A DNA stretch of 11,269 nt from an uncultured Collinsella sp. GTDB taxonomy: Bacteria > Actinomycetota > Coriobacteriia > Coriobacteriales > Coriobacteriaceae. The notes beneath the pieces are model-generated. The model was given only the letters and a program-made list of their open reading frames with translations. It was not told where the DNA came from and made no database searches. Each line of letters begins with the position of its first letter. Position 1 is the first letter of the stretch. Positions 1 through 6,045 of the stretch are shown one piece after another. The stretch lies in contig URIK01000058.1 of assembly GCA_900547855.1 (NCBI GenBank), positions 1 through 11,269 on the forward strand, given 5' to 3'. The position numbers and the translations under genes were made by a program.

Positions 1-45
1 ACACTCGACTAGTCGTCGGCAGCGTCAGATGTGTATAAGAGACAG
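1..45 (+). other. Illumina Nextera adapter and i5 index (sequencing artefact)
   Basis: Bases 13-45 are identical to the 33-base Nextera read-1 transposase adapter as I know it: they begin TCGTCGGCAGCGTC and end in the 19-base Tn5 mosaic end AGATGTGTATAAGAGACAG. Bases 1-4 (ACAC) match the end of the P5 oligo. Bases 5-12 (TCGACTAG) fit the eight-base i5 index slot and match the index I recall as S513. This is library oligonucleotide left on a contig end, not a natural transposon end. Genomic sequence should be read from about base 46, and nothing left of that point can be used for context. Confidence 0.97.
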
Positions 46-205
46 GTATTGATAAAGCTCACCGGCCGCCCTCCCTTAGCGCCATGGCAATGCGATTCAA
101 TAAAGTATAGCAATTCGCTAGGGATTAAAAAGGACAATCTTGGCGGCTTTGCGCTACAAGTGTCAGTTATGCAAACTTGCTGGTAATGGAGTCATGCTTT
201 TGTGG

Positions 206-239
206 GGTTGCGCACGAGGGGGCACCGCAACCGTATACT
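206..239 (+). promoter_or_regulatory. Possible dedA promoter with adjoining inverted repeat
   Basis: A good -10 box TATACT lies at 234-239, about 47 bases before the chosen dedA start. No good -35 stands at normal spacing; TTGCGC at 208-213 would need a 20-base spacer. Just upstream a perfect 7-bp inverted repeat (GGTTGCG 206-212, CGCAACC 226-232, 13-base gap) would place a hairpin or a protein-binding site over the -35 region. This may mean activator-dependent transcription or simple coincidence. I see nothing else in 46-205 that I can name. Confidence 0.35.
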
Positions 240-285
240 GGTCAACTTGGACGTATCCGCGCCCACAACTGAGAGGTTTTACTTC

Positions 286-924
286 ATGGGTTTCATCAAT
301 TTTATTGCCGAGCTGCTTAAGGACCCGCGCACCGCGATCGCCAGCTGGATCGCCGCCGGCCCGCTTATGGCCTACGGCTGCGTGTTCCTGATCATCTTTA
401 TCGAGACGGGCGTGGTGTTCTTCCCGTTCCTTCCCGGTGATTCGCTGCTGTTCGCCTCGGGTTTCTTTGCCCACAACGGCGGCTTTAACATCGTGGCGCT
501 TCTGGCCACCGCATGGGCCGCTGCCATTTTGGGCGATCAGTGCAACTTTATGATCGGTCACTTCTTTGGCCGCAAGATCATCGCTTCGGGCAAGGTCAAG
601 GCCATGACGCCCGAGCGCATCAAAAAGTCCGAGGACTTCTTGGACAAGTGGGGTCACCTGGCCATCTTCCTGGGTCGCTTCTTCCCGTTTATCCGCACCT
701 TTGTGCCCTTTATCGCTGGCATGGGCGGCATGCACTGGCGCAACTTTGTCGTCTTTAACGTGCTGGGCGGCATTACCTGGTCGACGGTCTTTACGCTGCT
801 GGGCTACTTCTTTGGCGGCATTCCCTTTGTGCAGGAGCACTTTGAGCTGCTGATTATCGGCATCGTTGCCGTGTCGATCATCCCGACCGTGGTCGGTCTG
901 GTTAAGGCCAAGCTGGGTAAATAG
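286..924 (+). CDS. DedA/VTT-family membrane protein
   Basis: This encodes a 212-residue integral membrane protein of the DedA (SNARE-associated, VTT-domain) family. Members are thought to flip or transport phospholipid carriers such as undecaprenyl phosphate or phosphatidylethanolamine and to support envelope homeostasis; the substrate cannot be read from this sequence. The family hallmarks are clear: an acidic residue in a hydrophobic stretch followed by FFPFLPGDSLL (E40 and residues 45-55), and GRFFPFIRTFVPFIAG (residues 130-145) with the conserved Arg131, Arg137 and Pro141. Hydrophobic segments lie near residues 27-45, 60-80, 140-160, 165-185 and 188-206. The ATG at 286 is chosen because GAGAGG (271-276) sits 9 bases before it and the protein then has normal family length. 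An in-frame start at 202 would add 28 polar residues unlike the family and lacks a ribosome site. The gene stands alone and ends in its own terminator. Confidence 0.9.
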   Translation: MGFINFIAELLKDPRTAIASWIAAGPLMAYGCVFLIIFIETGVVFFPFLPGDSLLFASGFFAHNGGFNIVALLATAWAAAILGDQCNFMIGHFFGRKIIASGKVKAMTPERIKKSEDFLDKWGHLAIFLGRFFPFIRTFVPFIAGMGGMHWRNFVVFNVLGGITWSTVFTLLGYFFGGIPFVQEHFELLIIGIVAVSIIPTVVGLVKAKLGK

Positions 925-963
925 AACGCCTAGCTCGAGCCAGCGCGCAGACCGTACAGTTGA

Positions 964-997
964 GGCCCGTCACCGCTTACGGTGGCGGGCCTTTTTG
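964..997 (+). terminator. Rho-independent terminator of dedA
   Basis: A 12-bp stem (964-975 with 980-991, one G-T pair) closed by a CTTA loop is followed directly by TTTTT at 992-996. It lies 40 bases after the dedA stop and ends that unit before the ilvE promoter region. Confidence 0.9.
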
Positions 998-1016
998 CTT
1001 CGGTCAAATGAAAATA

Positions 1017-1068
1017 CTTTACTTAGTTAAAGAAAAGCGTTTTATCAGACGCGTGCGGGGAGTACAAT
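1017..1068 (+). promoter_or_regulatory. Probable ilvE promoter region
   Basis: TACAAT at 1063-1068 is a good -10 box. The -35 position with a 17-base spacer (1040-1045, TTTTAT) is poor. An alternative promoter is TTTACT (1018-1023) with TTTATC (1041-1046), spacer 17. An operator-like inverted repeat, CTTTA (1017-1021) and TAAAG (1028-1032), lies upstream. If the 1063 box is used, transcription would start near A1076, exactly the first base of an ATG (see the leader ORF). Confidence 0.45.
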
Positions 1069-1075
1069 CTCGTGC

Positions 1076-1225
1076 ATGCGAATCGACGTGCCATCGGCTT
1101 TGATGCTGCTCGCGTGTCCCGTCCGGCTCTACGCTCCGGGCGTGCGACGTTGCGACGCGGTCGGCCTCGGTCCTTGCGTGCGGGTTCGCGAGTATGCAAC
1201 TGTGTATGTAAGGAGCGACATATGA
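1076..1225 (+). CDS. Candidate leader ORF coupled to ilvE
   Basis: An ATG-started 49-codon ORF runs through the whole ilvE leader in a different frame from ilvE. It stops at a TGA that overlaps the ilvE ATG in the four bases ATGA (1222-1225), a classic arrangement for translational coupling. Fifteen of 49 residues are Val, Leu or Ile, the products of the ilvE pathway; it also has several Arg and Cys. There is no ribosome site before it, but the best -10 box (1063-1068) predicts a transcript starting at or next to A1076, so it would be a leaderless ORF, a form common in actinobacteria. It may equally be a chance open frame in GC-rich DNA. I do not recognise the peptide. A 5-codon mini-ORF (1194-1211) also ends over the ilvE ribosome site. 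Confidence 0.3.
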   Translation: MRIDVPSALMLLACPVRLYAPGVRRCDAVGLGPCVRVREYATVYVRSDI

Positions 1226-2274
1226 CTGTCGAGAAGAAGGATATCGATTGGGGTAGCCTCGGCTTTGGCTACATGAAGACCGATTACAGCTACGAGGCTC
1301 ATTGGAAGGATGGCGAGTGGGACGAGGGCGGCCTGACCACCGACCACACCCTGCATGTCTCCGAGTGCGGCGGTATCTTCCATTACTGCCAGGAGGTCTT
1401 TGAGGGCCTGAAGGCCTACACCGCCGAGGACGGCAGCATCGTCTGCTTCCGTCCCGACATGAACGCTGAGCGTATGTATAACTCTGCCCAGCGCCTCGAG
1501 ATGCCCCCGTTTCCCAAGGACAAGTTCGTTGAGGCCGTCAAGCAGGTCGTTTCTGCCAACGCCGCCTGGGTTCCGCCCTTCGGTTCCGGCGCGACCCTGT
1601 ACGTGCGTCCGTTTATGATCGGCTCCGGTGACGTGATCGGCGTGGCTCCCGCTCCTGAGTACACGTTCCGCATTCTCGTGACCCCGGTCGGTCCGTACTT
1701 TAAGGGTGGCCTCAAGCCCGTCAAGCTGCGCGTTTCCGAGTATGACCGTGCAGCACCGCATGGCACCGGCAACATCAAGGCCGGCCTGAACTACGCCATG
1801 TCCCTCAAGCCCACGATGGAGGCTCACCGCGAGGGCTATGCCGAGAACCTGTATCTCGATTCCGAGTCCCGCACCTATGTCGAGGAGACCGGCGGCGCCA
1901 ACGTCCTGTTCGTGAAGGAGGACGGCACGCTCGTCGTTCCGCAGTCGCACACCGACTCCATCCTGCCCTCTATCACCCGTCGTTCGCTTGTTCAGGTTGC
2001 TCAGGACCTGGGCATGACCGTTGACCAGCGTCCCGTCGAGTGGGCCGAGGTCAAGGCCGGCACCTTTGTGGAGTGCGGCCTGTGCGGCACCGCTGCCGTC
2101 ATCTCCCCGGTTGGCGAGATCGACAACAAGGTTTACGGCGCCGACGAGACCGTGACCTTCCCGGCTGGCTACACCGAGATCGGCCCCGTGATGAAGAAGC
2201 TCCGCGAGACCCTGACGGGCATCCAGTCCGGTGCTGTCGAGGACAAGCACAACTGGGTTTACACCGTGGCGTAA
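1222..2274 (+). CDS. ilvE: Branched-chain amino acid aminotransferase
   Basis: This 350-residue PLP enzyme of fold type IV should interconvert Leu, Ile and Val with their 2-oxo acids using glutamate/2-oxoglutarate in the cytoplasm, the last step of branched-chain amino acid synthesis and the first of breakdown. The length and layout fit the larger class II (mammalian/mycobacterial type) enzymes rather than the roughly 310-residue E. coli type. Visible signatures are YCQEVFEGLKAY near residue 55, FRPDMNAERM near 76, GSGATLYVRPFMIGS near 120, GTGNIKAGLNYA with the predicted PLP lysine Lys186, EETGGANVLFV near 217, SILPSITRRSL near 246 and FVECGLCGTAA near 283. The ATG at 1222 follows AAGGAG (1210-1215) by 6 bases; the frame stays open 50 codons further upstream, but that stretch resembles no aminotransferase N-terminus. 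The gene stands alone. The 150-nt leader with a coupled ORF suggests translational control. Confidence 0.93.
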   Translation: MTVEKKDIDWGSLGFGYMKTDYSYEAHWKDGEWDEGGLTTDHTLHVSECGGIFHYCQEVFEGLKAYTAEDGSIVCFRPDMNAERMYNSAQRLEMPPFPKDKFVEAVKQVVSANAAWVPPFGSGATLYVRPFMIGSGDVIGVAPAPEYTFRILVTPVGPYFKGGLKPVKLRVSEYDRAAPHGTGNIKAGLNYAMSLKPTMEAHREGYAENLYLDSESRTYVEETGGANVLFVKEDGTLVVPQSHTDSILPSITRRSLVQVAQDLGMTVDQRPVEWAEVKAGTFVECGLCGTAAVISPVGEIDNKVYGADETVTFPAGYTEIGPVMKKLRETLTGIQSGAVEDKHNWVYTVA

Positions 2275-2302
2275 CCTGTCTTACAGCTCTTGGCGAGCAC
2301 GT

Positions 2303-2431
2303 CCGGGCAGAGAGCAAGTTCCCTCCCAGCGCGTTCTCGGACATGCAAGAAGTCCTCGCTGCGCACTTCGTGTGGCGAGGGCTTCTTGCGTCCTGCGGAG
2401 TGCGCTGGGAGGGAACTTGCTCTCTGCCCTG
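2303..2431. repeat. 125-nt long hairpin element after ilvE
   Basis: Bases 2305-2332 and 2402-2429 are perfect reverse complements (28 bp). Inside lies a second stem, 2346-2359 with 2375-2388 (14 bp, one G-T pair), capped by a short weak stem and a small loop (2365-2369). The two stems are joined by partly pairing bases, so almost the whole 125 nt folds into one rod. It starts 30 bases after the ilvE stop. No T-run follows on either strand, so it is not a standard terminator. It could be a REP- or MITE-like element, a structured 3' RNA that protects the ilvE message, or a processed small RNA. No copy is seen elsewhere in the window. Confidence 0.85.
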
Positions 2432-2481
2432 CGGCTCGGCGCTGTCGCGACAGGGGATTACTTGGCTGAATTGAATATGGT

Positions 2482-2504
2482 GCGCGGCCTTTTGGCCGCG
2501 CTTT
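2482..2504 (+). terminator. Possible ilvE terminator
   Basis: An 8-bp GC stem, GCGCGGCC (2482-2489) with GGCCGCGC (2494-2501) and a TTTT loop, is followed only by TTTG. The T-run is weak, so it may end ilvE transcription inefficiently, together with the long hairpin before it. On the other strand it has no T-run. Confidence 0.35.
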
Positions 2505-2513
2505 GTGCGTGGA

Positions 2514-2547
2514 TAAGAAAAGGGCCCAAGGTTTGTGCCTTGGACCC
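2514..2547 (-). terminator. Rho-independent terminator of lemA
   Basis: Read on the minus strand, a 10-bp stem (2538-2547 with 2522-2531, one T-G pair) with a six-base loop CACAAA is followed by TTTTCTT. It lies about 40 bases after the lemA stop and faces ilvE convergently. Confidence 0.8.
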
Positions 2548-2587
2548 CAAAGGGTTGATGAACTGGCTTAAGACTCGGCCGTGATTG

Positions 2588-3139
2588 TTAGAACTTGACG
2601 GTCGGTGCCTGGCGGGCTGCCTCGGCGGCCTCGAAGCCCTGGCGCTCCTTAAACTGGAAGATGCCGGCAAAGATAACAGCCGGGAACGTCTGAATGGCGT
2701 TGTTGTAGCTGAGCACGCAGTCGTTGTAGCTCTGGCGCGCGTAGCTCACCTTGTTCTCGGTGTCCTCGAGTGTGGACTGGAGCTGCGTAAAGTTGGTGTT
2801 CGCTTTAAGGTCGGGGTAGGCCTCGGCGACGGCAAAGAGCTGGCGCAGCGCACCGGTCAGCACGTTGTCCGCTTCCATCTTGGCCTCGGGGGTGGTGGCG
2901 CTCACGGCGGCGTTGCGTGCGTTGACTACGGCGGCGAGCGTGTCCTGCTCGTGCTTGGCGTAGCCCTTGACGGTCTCGACCAGGTTAGGGATCAGGTCGT
3001 TGCGGCGCTGCAGCTGCGTGTCGATGTTCTGCCAAGCGTTATCGATGCGATTGCGCTTGGTGACCATGTTGTTGTAGATGCCGGCGATGGCACAGGCGAT
3101 CACAACGAGAACAACGATACCGATGATGACGGGAAGCAT
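2588..3139 (-). CDS. lemA: LemA family membrane-anchored protein
   Basis: This 183-residue protein belongs to the LemA family, which is widespread but has no settled biochemical role. An uncharged stretch at residues 2-21 forms one N-terminal membrane segment or signal anchor, with a very short N-terminal end. The long helical remainder carries the family signature: RNRIDNAWQNIDTQLQRR followed by NDLIPNLVETVKGYAKHE (residues 29-64), then the later pieces LFAVAEAYPDLKANTNF and a C-terminal NAIQTFPAVIFAGIF. Length is normal for the family (about 180-200). The ATG is supported by GGAG (3145-3148 on the minus strand) 5 bases upstream. It is often found next to TPM-domain or peptidase genes; here it is alone, divergent from a TetR gene and ended by its own terminator, so partners cannot be inferred from context. 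Confidence 0.93.
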   Translation of the reverse strand: MLPVIIGIVVLVVIACAIAGIYNNMVTKRNRIDNAWQNIDTQLQRRNDLIPNLVETVKGYAKHEQDTLAAVVNARNAAVSATTPEAKMEADNVLTGALRQLFAVAEAYPDLKANTNFTQLQSTLEDTENKVSYARQSYNDCVLSYNNAIQTFPAVIFAGIFQFKERQGFEAAEAARQAPTVKF

Positions 3140-3189
3140 GATGTCTCCGTTTCGAATGGCAGCGGCGTCTTGCGCCGGCCGTTGTTGGT

Positions 3190-3248
3190 ATAACGCATCT
3201 AGTATACCCGCAACCTTTGGCGGTGCCGAACTTTCCGGTAAGCGTTAT
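3190..3248. promoter_or_regulatory. lemA/tetR divergent regulatory region
   Basis: On the minus strand TATACT (3201-3206) is a good -10 box for lemA, about 62 bases before its ATG; the -35 (TTCGGC, 3225-3230) is poor. A perfect 7-bp inverted pair, ATAACGC (3190-3196) and GCGTTAT (3242-3248), brackets this promoter with centres 52 bases apart and could be paired operator half-sites. For tetR only a lone TAAGAT (3297-3302) is seen as a possible -10. Confidence 0.35.
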
Positions 3249-3351
3249 GTTTCAACCAGGGAGAGGGGCGCCAATATGGAACGGGTGGTACAGGTGTAAG
3301 ATATGCGACAAATTAAGGAATGCTGTCTACGCCTTGAGGATGGCGATACGG

Positions 3352-3936
3352 ATGGACCTTCGCATCAAGAAAACCTATCGTGCCCTGTTCGATGCCTTTA
3401 CCGAGCTATTGGAAGAGCATCGGTTTGAGGATTTGACGGTTGCTATGCTTTGCGACCGTGCCCTGATTCGCCGCACGACGTTCTATAAGCATTTTCGCGA
3501 TAAAAACGATTACTTTGCCTTCTATATCGATGAGCTTATGACGGGCTTGCCGCAAAACCGGACCGATGCGGCGGACGCGGAGCCGCTTGATGACGTACGG
3601 GCGCTTCGCCATGAGGTCTTTGACGATGCCATGAATATGATTCTGGCGCATGAGCAGCTCATGGATAACCTTTTGGCCAGCAGCATGTCGGGCATGCTGA
3701 CCGGCATGATTTGCGACCGCATTGCGCGTTCCATCCGCGAGCGTGTGATGAGCTCGCTTGCCGAAGATGCCCTGGCGCCCGTTTCGCTCGAGACGACATC
3801 GGAGTTTATCGCCGGTGGCATTATTCGACTGTTCACAAATTGGTGGGAATCGGGTCACGATCTTGAGCGTCGACCCGAGATAGCCGACGTGGTCGACGCG
3901 CTGTTTGAGCGCACCATGACGCCGGTGAATCACTAA
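3352..3936 (+). CDS. TetR/AcrR-family transcriptional regulator
   Basis: This 194-residue protein begins with a TetR-type DNA-binding domain: a helix resembling the common family start (MDLRIKKTYRALFDAF), then the helix-turn-helix at residues 28-48 with RRTTFYKHFRDKNDYF (40-55), the strongest TetR signature. The C-terminal part (60-194) is a helical ligand/dimerisation region with no recognisable ligand motif; NWWESGHD near 160 resembles the end of regulators often grouped with TetR_C_8/DhaS-like proteins. I chose the ATG at 3352 because it gives the usual family N-terminus, with GAGG (3336-3339) 12 bases upstream. The ATG at 3340 (four residues longer) is also possible, but GAGG would directly abut it. 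The target is unknown: the divergent lemA or its own promoter are the natural candidates. The stop lies 2 bases before the 3' end of the convergent tRNA-Ser gene. Confidence 0.88.
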   Translation: MDLRIKKTYRALFDAFTELLEEHRFEDLTVAMLCDRALIRRTTFYKHFRDKNDYFAFYIDELMTGLPQNRTDAADAEPLDDVRALRHEVFDDAMNMILAHEQLMDNLLASSMSGMLTGMICDRIARSIRERVMSSLAEDALAPVSLETTSEFIAGGIIRLFTNWWESGHDLERRPEIADVVDALFERTMTPVNH

Positions 3937-3938
3937 GG

Positions 3939-4028
3939 TGGCGGAGAGAGGGGGATTCGAACCCCCGGAACGCTCTCGCGCTCAACGGTTTTCAAGACCG
4001 CCGCATTCAACCGCTCTGCCATCTCTCC
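3939..4028 (-). tRNA. serT: tRNA-Ser (anticodon UGA)
   Basis: On the minus strand a 90-base gene folds as a class II tRNA. The acceptor stem GGAGAGA (4022-4028) pairs with TCTCTCC (3943-3949), the discriminator is G, and CCA is encoded (3939-3941). The anticodon loop CTTGAAA carries UGA (plus-strand positions 3992-3994), the long variable arm typical of serine tRNA follows, and the T loop GGTTCGAATCC is standard. It reads UCN serine codons, mainly UCA. It converges on the TetR gene and is divergent from the tadA fusion gene. Confidence 0.97.
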
Positions 4029-4038
4029 GTGAGTCGTA

Positions 4039-4047
4039 ATGATAGCA
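4039..4047 (-). promoter_or_regulatory. Extended -10 promoter of tRNA-Ser
   Basis: On the minus strand TGC followed by TATCAT is an extended -10 box placed about 11 bases before the mature tRNA 5' end. No good -35 is visible at 17 bases. The region is only 51 bases long and must also serve tadA on the other strand, for which I see no convincing separate promoter. Confidence 0.5.
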
Positions 4048-4079
4048 TCGTTTTGGATTTGCAACAGGGAAGGCGAACG

Positions 4080-5861
4080 ATGACGAGCACCGGAATCGAT
4101 GAGAAGTTCATGCGCGAGGCGCTGGCGGAGGCGCGCGCCGCCGCTGCGGTGGGCGAGGTGCCGATTGGTGCCGTGGTAGTGCGCTCGGGCGAGATTGTCG
4201 CGAGGGCGCATAATCGCCGCGAGCTCGACCAAGCCCCTTCGGCTCATGCCGAGTTTTCGGCCCTGTGTGCCGCCGCTCAGACGCTTGGACGCTGGCGCCT
4301 TTCCGATTGCACGGTCTACGTGACGCTCGAGCCCTGCTGCATGTGCGCGGGGCTTATGGTTAACGCGCGCGTGGGGCGTTGCGTCTACGGTGCGGCCGAT
4401 GCCAAGGCGGGCGCGGTGGGCTCGCTATACGACCTCAATGCCGATTCGCGCCTGAACCATCGGTTTAATGTAACCGCCGGCGTGCTGGCAGACGAGTGTC
4501 GCGAGGTGCTGAGCAGCTATTTTAGTGGGCTGCGCAGCGTCGACGGCGTCGGTTGCGATTGTGGTATGAACCTTGAGGCACATGCGGCCCACGCCGAGGC
4601 GCTCGCAGGTGTTGGGGATCTCGCCGACGAGACGCTCAACTATGGCCCCGTGCAGCGGCGGCCCCGCCGTGTGCTGCTGGCGATCGATTCCTTTAAGGGT
4701 AGCGTTTCGAGTGCGCAGGCGGAGGCGGCGGTTGCCAAAGGCGTGCGCCGTGTGTGGCCCGATGCCGAGGTGTGCACATTGCCACTGGCAGATGGTGGCG
4801 AGGGAACGCTCGACGCTATTGCGGCGCGCGGTGGCGAGCTTTCGACCCGCGAGGTTGTAGGCCCCTTGGGCGACCGCGTGTCTGCCCGGATGCTGGTGGA
4901 CAGCGAGCACGAGTCCGCGGTCATCGAGATGGCCGAGGCCGCGGGCATCGGGTACTCACCTTGCACGGAGTCGGCGGCGTTGGCGGCCACAACCTATGGC
5001 GTGGGTGAGCTGATGCTCCGTGCGGTCCGTGCCGGGGCAAAGACTATCTATATTGGTTTGGGCGGCAGTGCCACCAACGACGGCGGCGCCGGCATGCTGC
5101 AGGCGCTGGGCGCGCACCTTGTTGATGAGTGCGGCTGCAATATCGCCCTCGGTCTTGCGGGTCTCGAACACGTGGTGAGTATTGATTTGGCACCGGCGCT
5201 TGAGGTGCTGGGCGGCGCTCGTATCGTCGTGCTTTCCGATGTCGAGAATCCGCTCGTGGGGCGTCGCGGTGCACTGGCGGTGTTTGGCAGGCAGAAGGGC
5301 CTGCCGACGGATGACGCCGAGGCCCTGGGCAAGTACGACGGCTGGATGGTCGGCTACGGCCGCCTGCTCGATACGGCGATTGCTAGGGCGCGAGCCCAGA
5401 AGCTGCTGCGCACACCCGAGGGCGCACGGACATTTGGCTCGGTGCTCGGCGTGCCCGGCGCGGGCGCTGCCGGTGGCTTGGGCGCGGCGTTGCTGGCGCT
5501 CGGTGCCGAGTTGCGCTCGGGTGTGGAGACGGTGCTCGATCTGATTGGGTTTGACGAGCGCGTGCGTGATGTCGACCTGGTCATAACGGGCGAGGGCAAT
5601 ATGGACGAGCAATCCGCTGCCGGTAAGGCGCCGGTGGGTGTGGCCCGCCGTGCGAAGCGATATGGCAAGCCGGTGATCGCCGTCGTCGGCGGTCGTGCCG
5701 ACAACCTGGATGCGGTGTATGGTCAGGGTGTCGACTTAGTTTTGCCGGTTTGTCGCAGACCCATGCCCCTTGACCAAGCGCTCGACCCCCAGGAAGCCAT
5801 AGCCAACCTCATCTGCGCCGGTGAAGCCGCCGCCCAAGCCTTCGACCTTGGCCGCATCTAA
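4080..5861 (+). CDS. Fusion of TadA tRNA adenosine deaminase and glycerate kinase
   Basis: One uninterrupted 593-residue frame holds two complete enzymes. Residues 1 to about 152 are TadA, which turns A34 of tRNA-Arg(ACG) into inosine so that CGN codons can be decoded. It has the zinc deaminase motif HAE (His56, catalytic Glu58) and PCCMC (Cys86, Cys89). Residues from about 195 to the end are a GlxK/GarK-type glycerate kinase, which phosphorylates glycerate with ATP. Its motifs are IDSFKGSVSSAQAE near 203, DGGEGT near 238, GLGGSATNDGGAGM near 325, SDVENPLVG near 385, GAAGGLGAAL near 465 and ITGEGNMDEQSAAGKAP near 505. The linker of about 42 residues is Ala/Glu-rich with Cys residues (CDCGMN). 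The start ATG follows GGGAAGG (4067-4073) by 6 bases. An upstream GTG at 4029 sits on the tRNA promoter and is rejected. No internal ribosome site or stop separates the domains. Both active sites look intact, so function as a bifunctional protein, or cleavage after translation, is likely. The functions are not known to be related. Confidence 0.88.
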   Translation: MTSTGIDEKFMREALAEARAAAAVGEVPIGAVVVRSGEIVARAHNRRELDQAPSAHAEFSALCAAAQTLGRWRLSDCTVYVTLEPCCMCAGLMVNARVGRCVYGAADAKAGAVGSLYDLNADSRLNHRFNVTAGVLADECREVLSSYFSGLRSVDGVGCDCGMNLEAHAAHAEALAGVGDLADETLNYGPVQRRPRRVLLAIDSFKGSVSSAQAEAAVAKGVRRVWPDAEVCTLPLADGGEGTLDAIAARGGELSTREVVGPLGDRVSARMLVDSEHESAVIEMAEAAGIGYSPCTESAALAATTYGVGELMLRAVRAGAKTIYIGLGGSATNDGGAGMLQALGAHLVDECGCNIALGLAGLEHVVSIDLAPALEVLGGARIVVLSDVENPLVGRRGALAVFGRQKGLPTDDAEALGKYDGWMVGYGRLLDTAIARARAQKLLRTPEGARTFGSVLGVPGAGAAGGLGAALLALGAELRSGVETVLDLIGFDERVRDVDLVITGEGNMDEQSAAGKAPVGVARRAKRYGKPVIAVVGGRADNLDAVYGQGVDLVLPVCRRPMPLDQALDPQEAIANLICAGEAAAQAFDLGRI

Positions 5862-6045
5862 ACCCATTTCCTCGATAAGTCGCGGTGAAATACGGAGTGT
5901 TTTTGCCTTTAAGGTGCCAATTCAGTCCGTATTCCACCGCAACTTCGTGAATGGCCATCCGAGGCTGGCCACCTTGGGCCTTGGGTCGGATCGTCTGCCA
6001 TGAAATGCGGCCATCTACTACGTTTAGCCGAGCATCCTCGACCAT
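5862..6045 (-). pseudogene. Possible coding remnant antisense to the end of the fusion gene
   Basis: On the minus strand an open frame from an ATG at 6045 gives about 60 residues with ordinary protein composition (for example SWQTIRPKAQGG, AIHEVAVEYGLNWHLKGK and PYFTATYRGNGF) before it runs over the 3' end of the kinase gene, where the translation becomes Arg-rich shadow sequence. There is no ribosome site. Its first codons lie in the left arm of the inverted repeat at 6009. I do not recognise the peptide. It may be the decayed start of a lost gene or a chance frame. Confidence 0.2.
5882..5940. repeat. Inverted repeat after the fusion gene
   Basis: Bases 5882-5896 and 5926-5940 are reverse complements with a single mismatch (5888/5934) over 15 bp; the loop is 29 bases and contains TTTTT (5900-5904). 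It begins 20 bases after the tadA-kinase stop. The T-run is in the loop, not after the stem, so it is not a standard terminator, but it may stabilise or end the message in another way. Confidence 0.6.

Noticed and set aside
27..45. Tn5/IS50 mosaic end as a natural transposon
   Set aside because: It continues exactly the Nextera adapter and index sequence, so it is a library artefact.
1072..1221. A 50-residue N-terminal extension of ilvE from a GTG at 1072
   Set aside because: It is Arg-rich, unlike any aminotransferase N-terminus, while the ATG at 1222 has a strong ribosome site at correct spacing.
1076..1221. A T-box or other known riboswitch in the ilvE leader
   Set aside because: I see no T-box core sequence, no specifier-loop layout and no terminator/antiterminator pair with a T-run before ilvE.
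1129..2250. A 373-codon minus-strand frame opposite ilvE
   Set aside because: It mirrors the codon pattern of ilvE, has no ribosome site and shows no family signature.
4566..4700. A separate start for glycerate kinase inside the fusion frame
   Set aside because: The ATG at 4566 has no ribosome site, and the kinase domain does not begin until about base 4662.
4956..5612. A 218-codon minus-strand frame opposite the glycerate kinase domain
   Set aside because: It is shadow sequence of the kinase with no recognisable domain.
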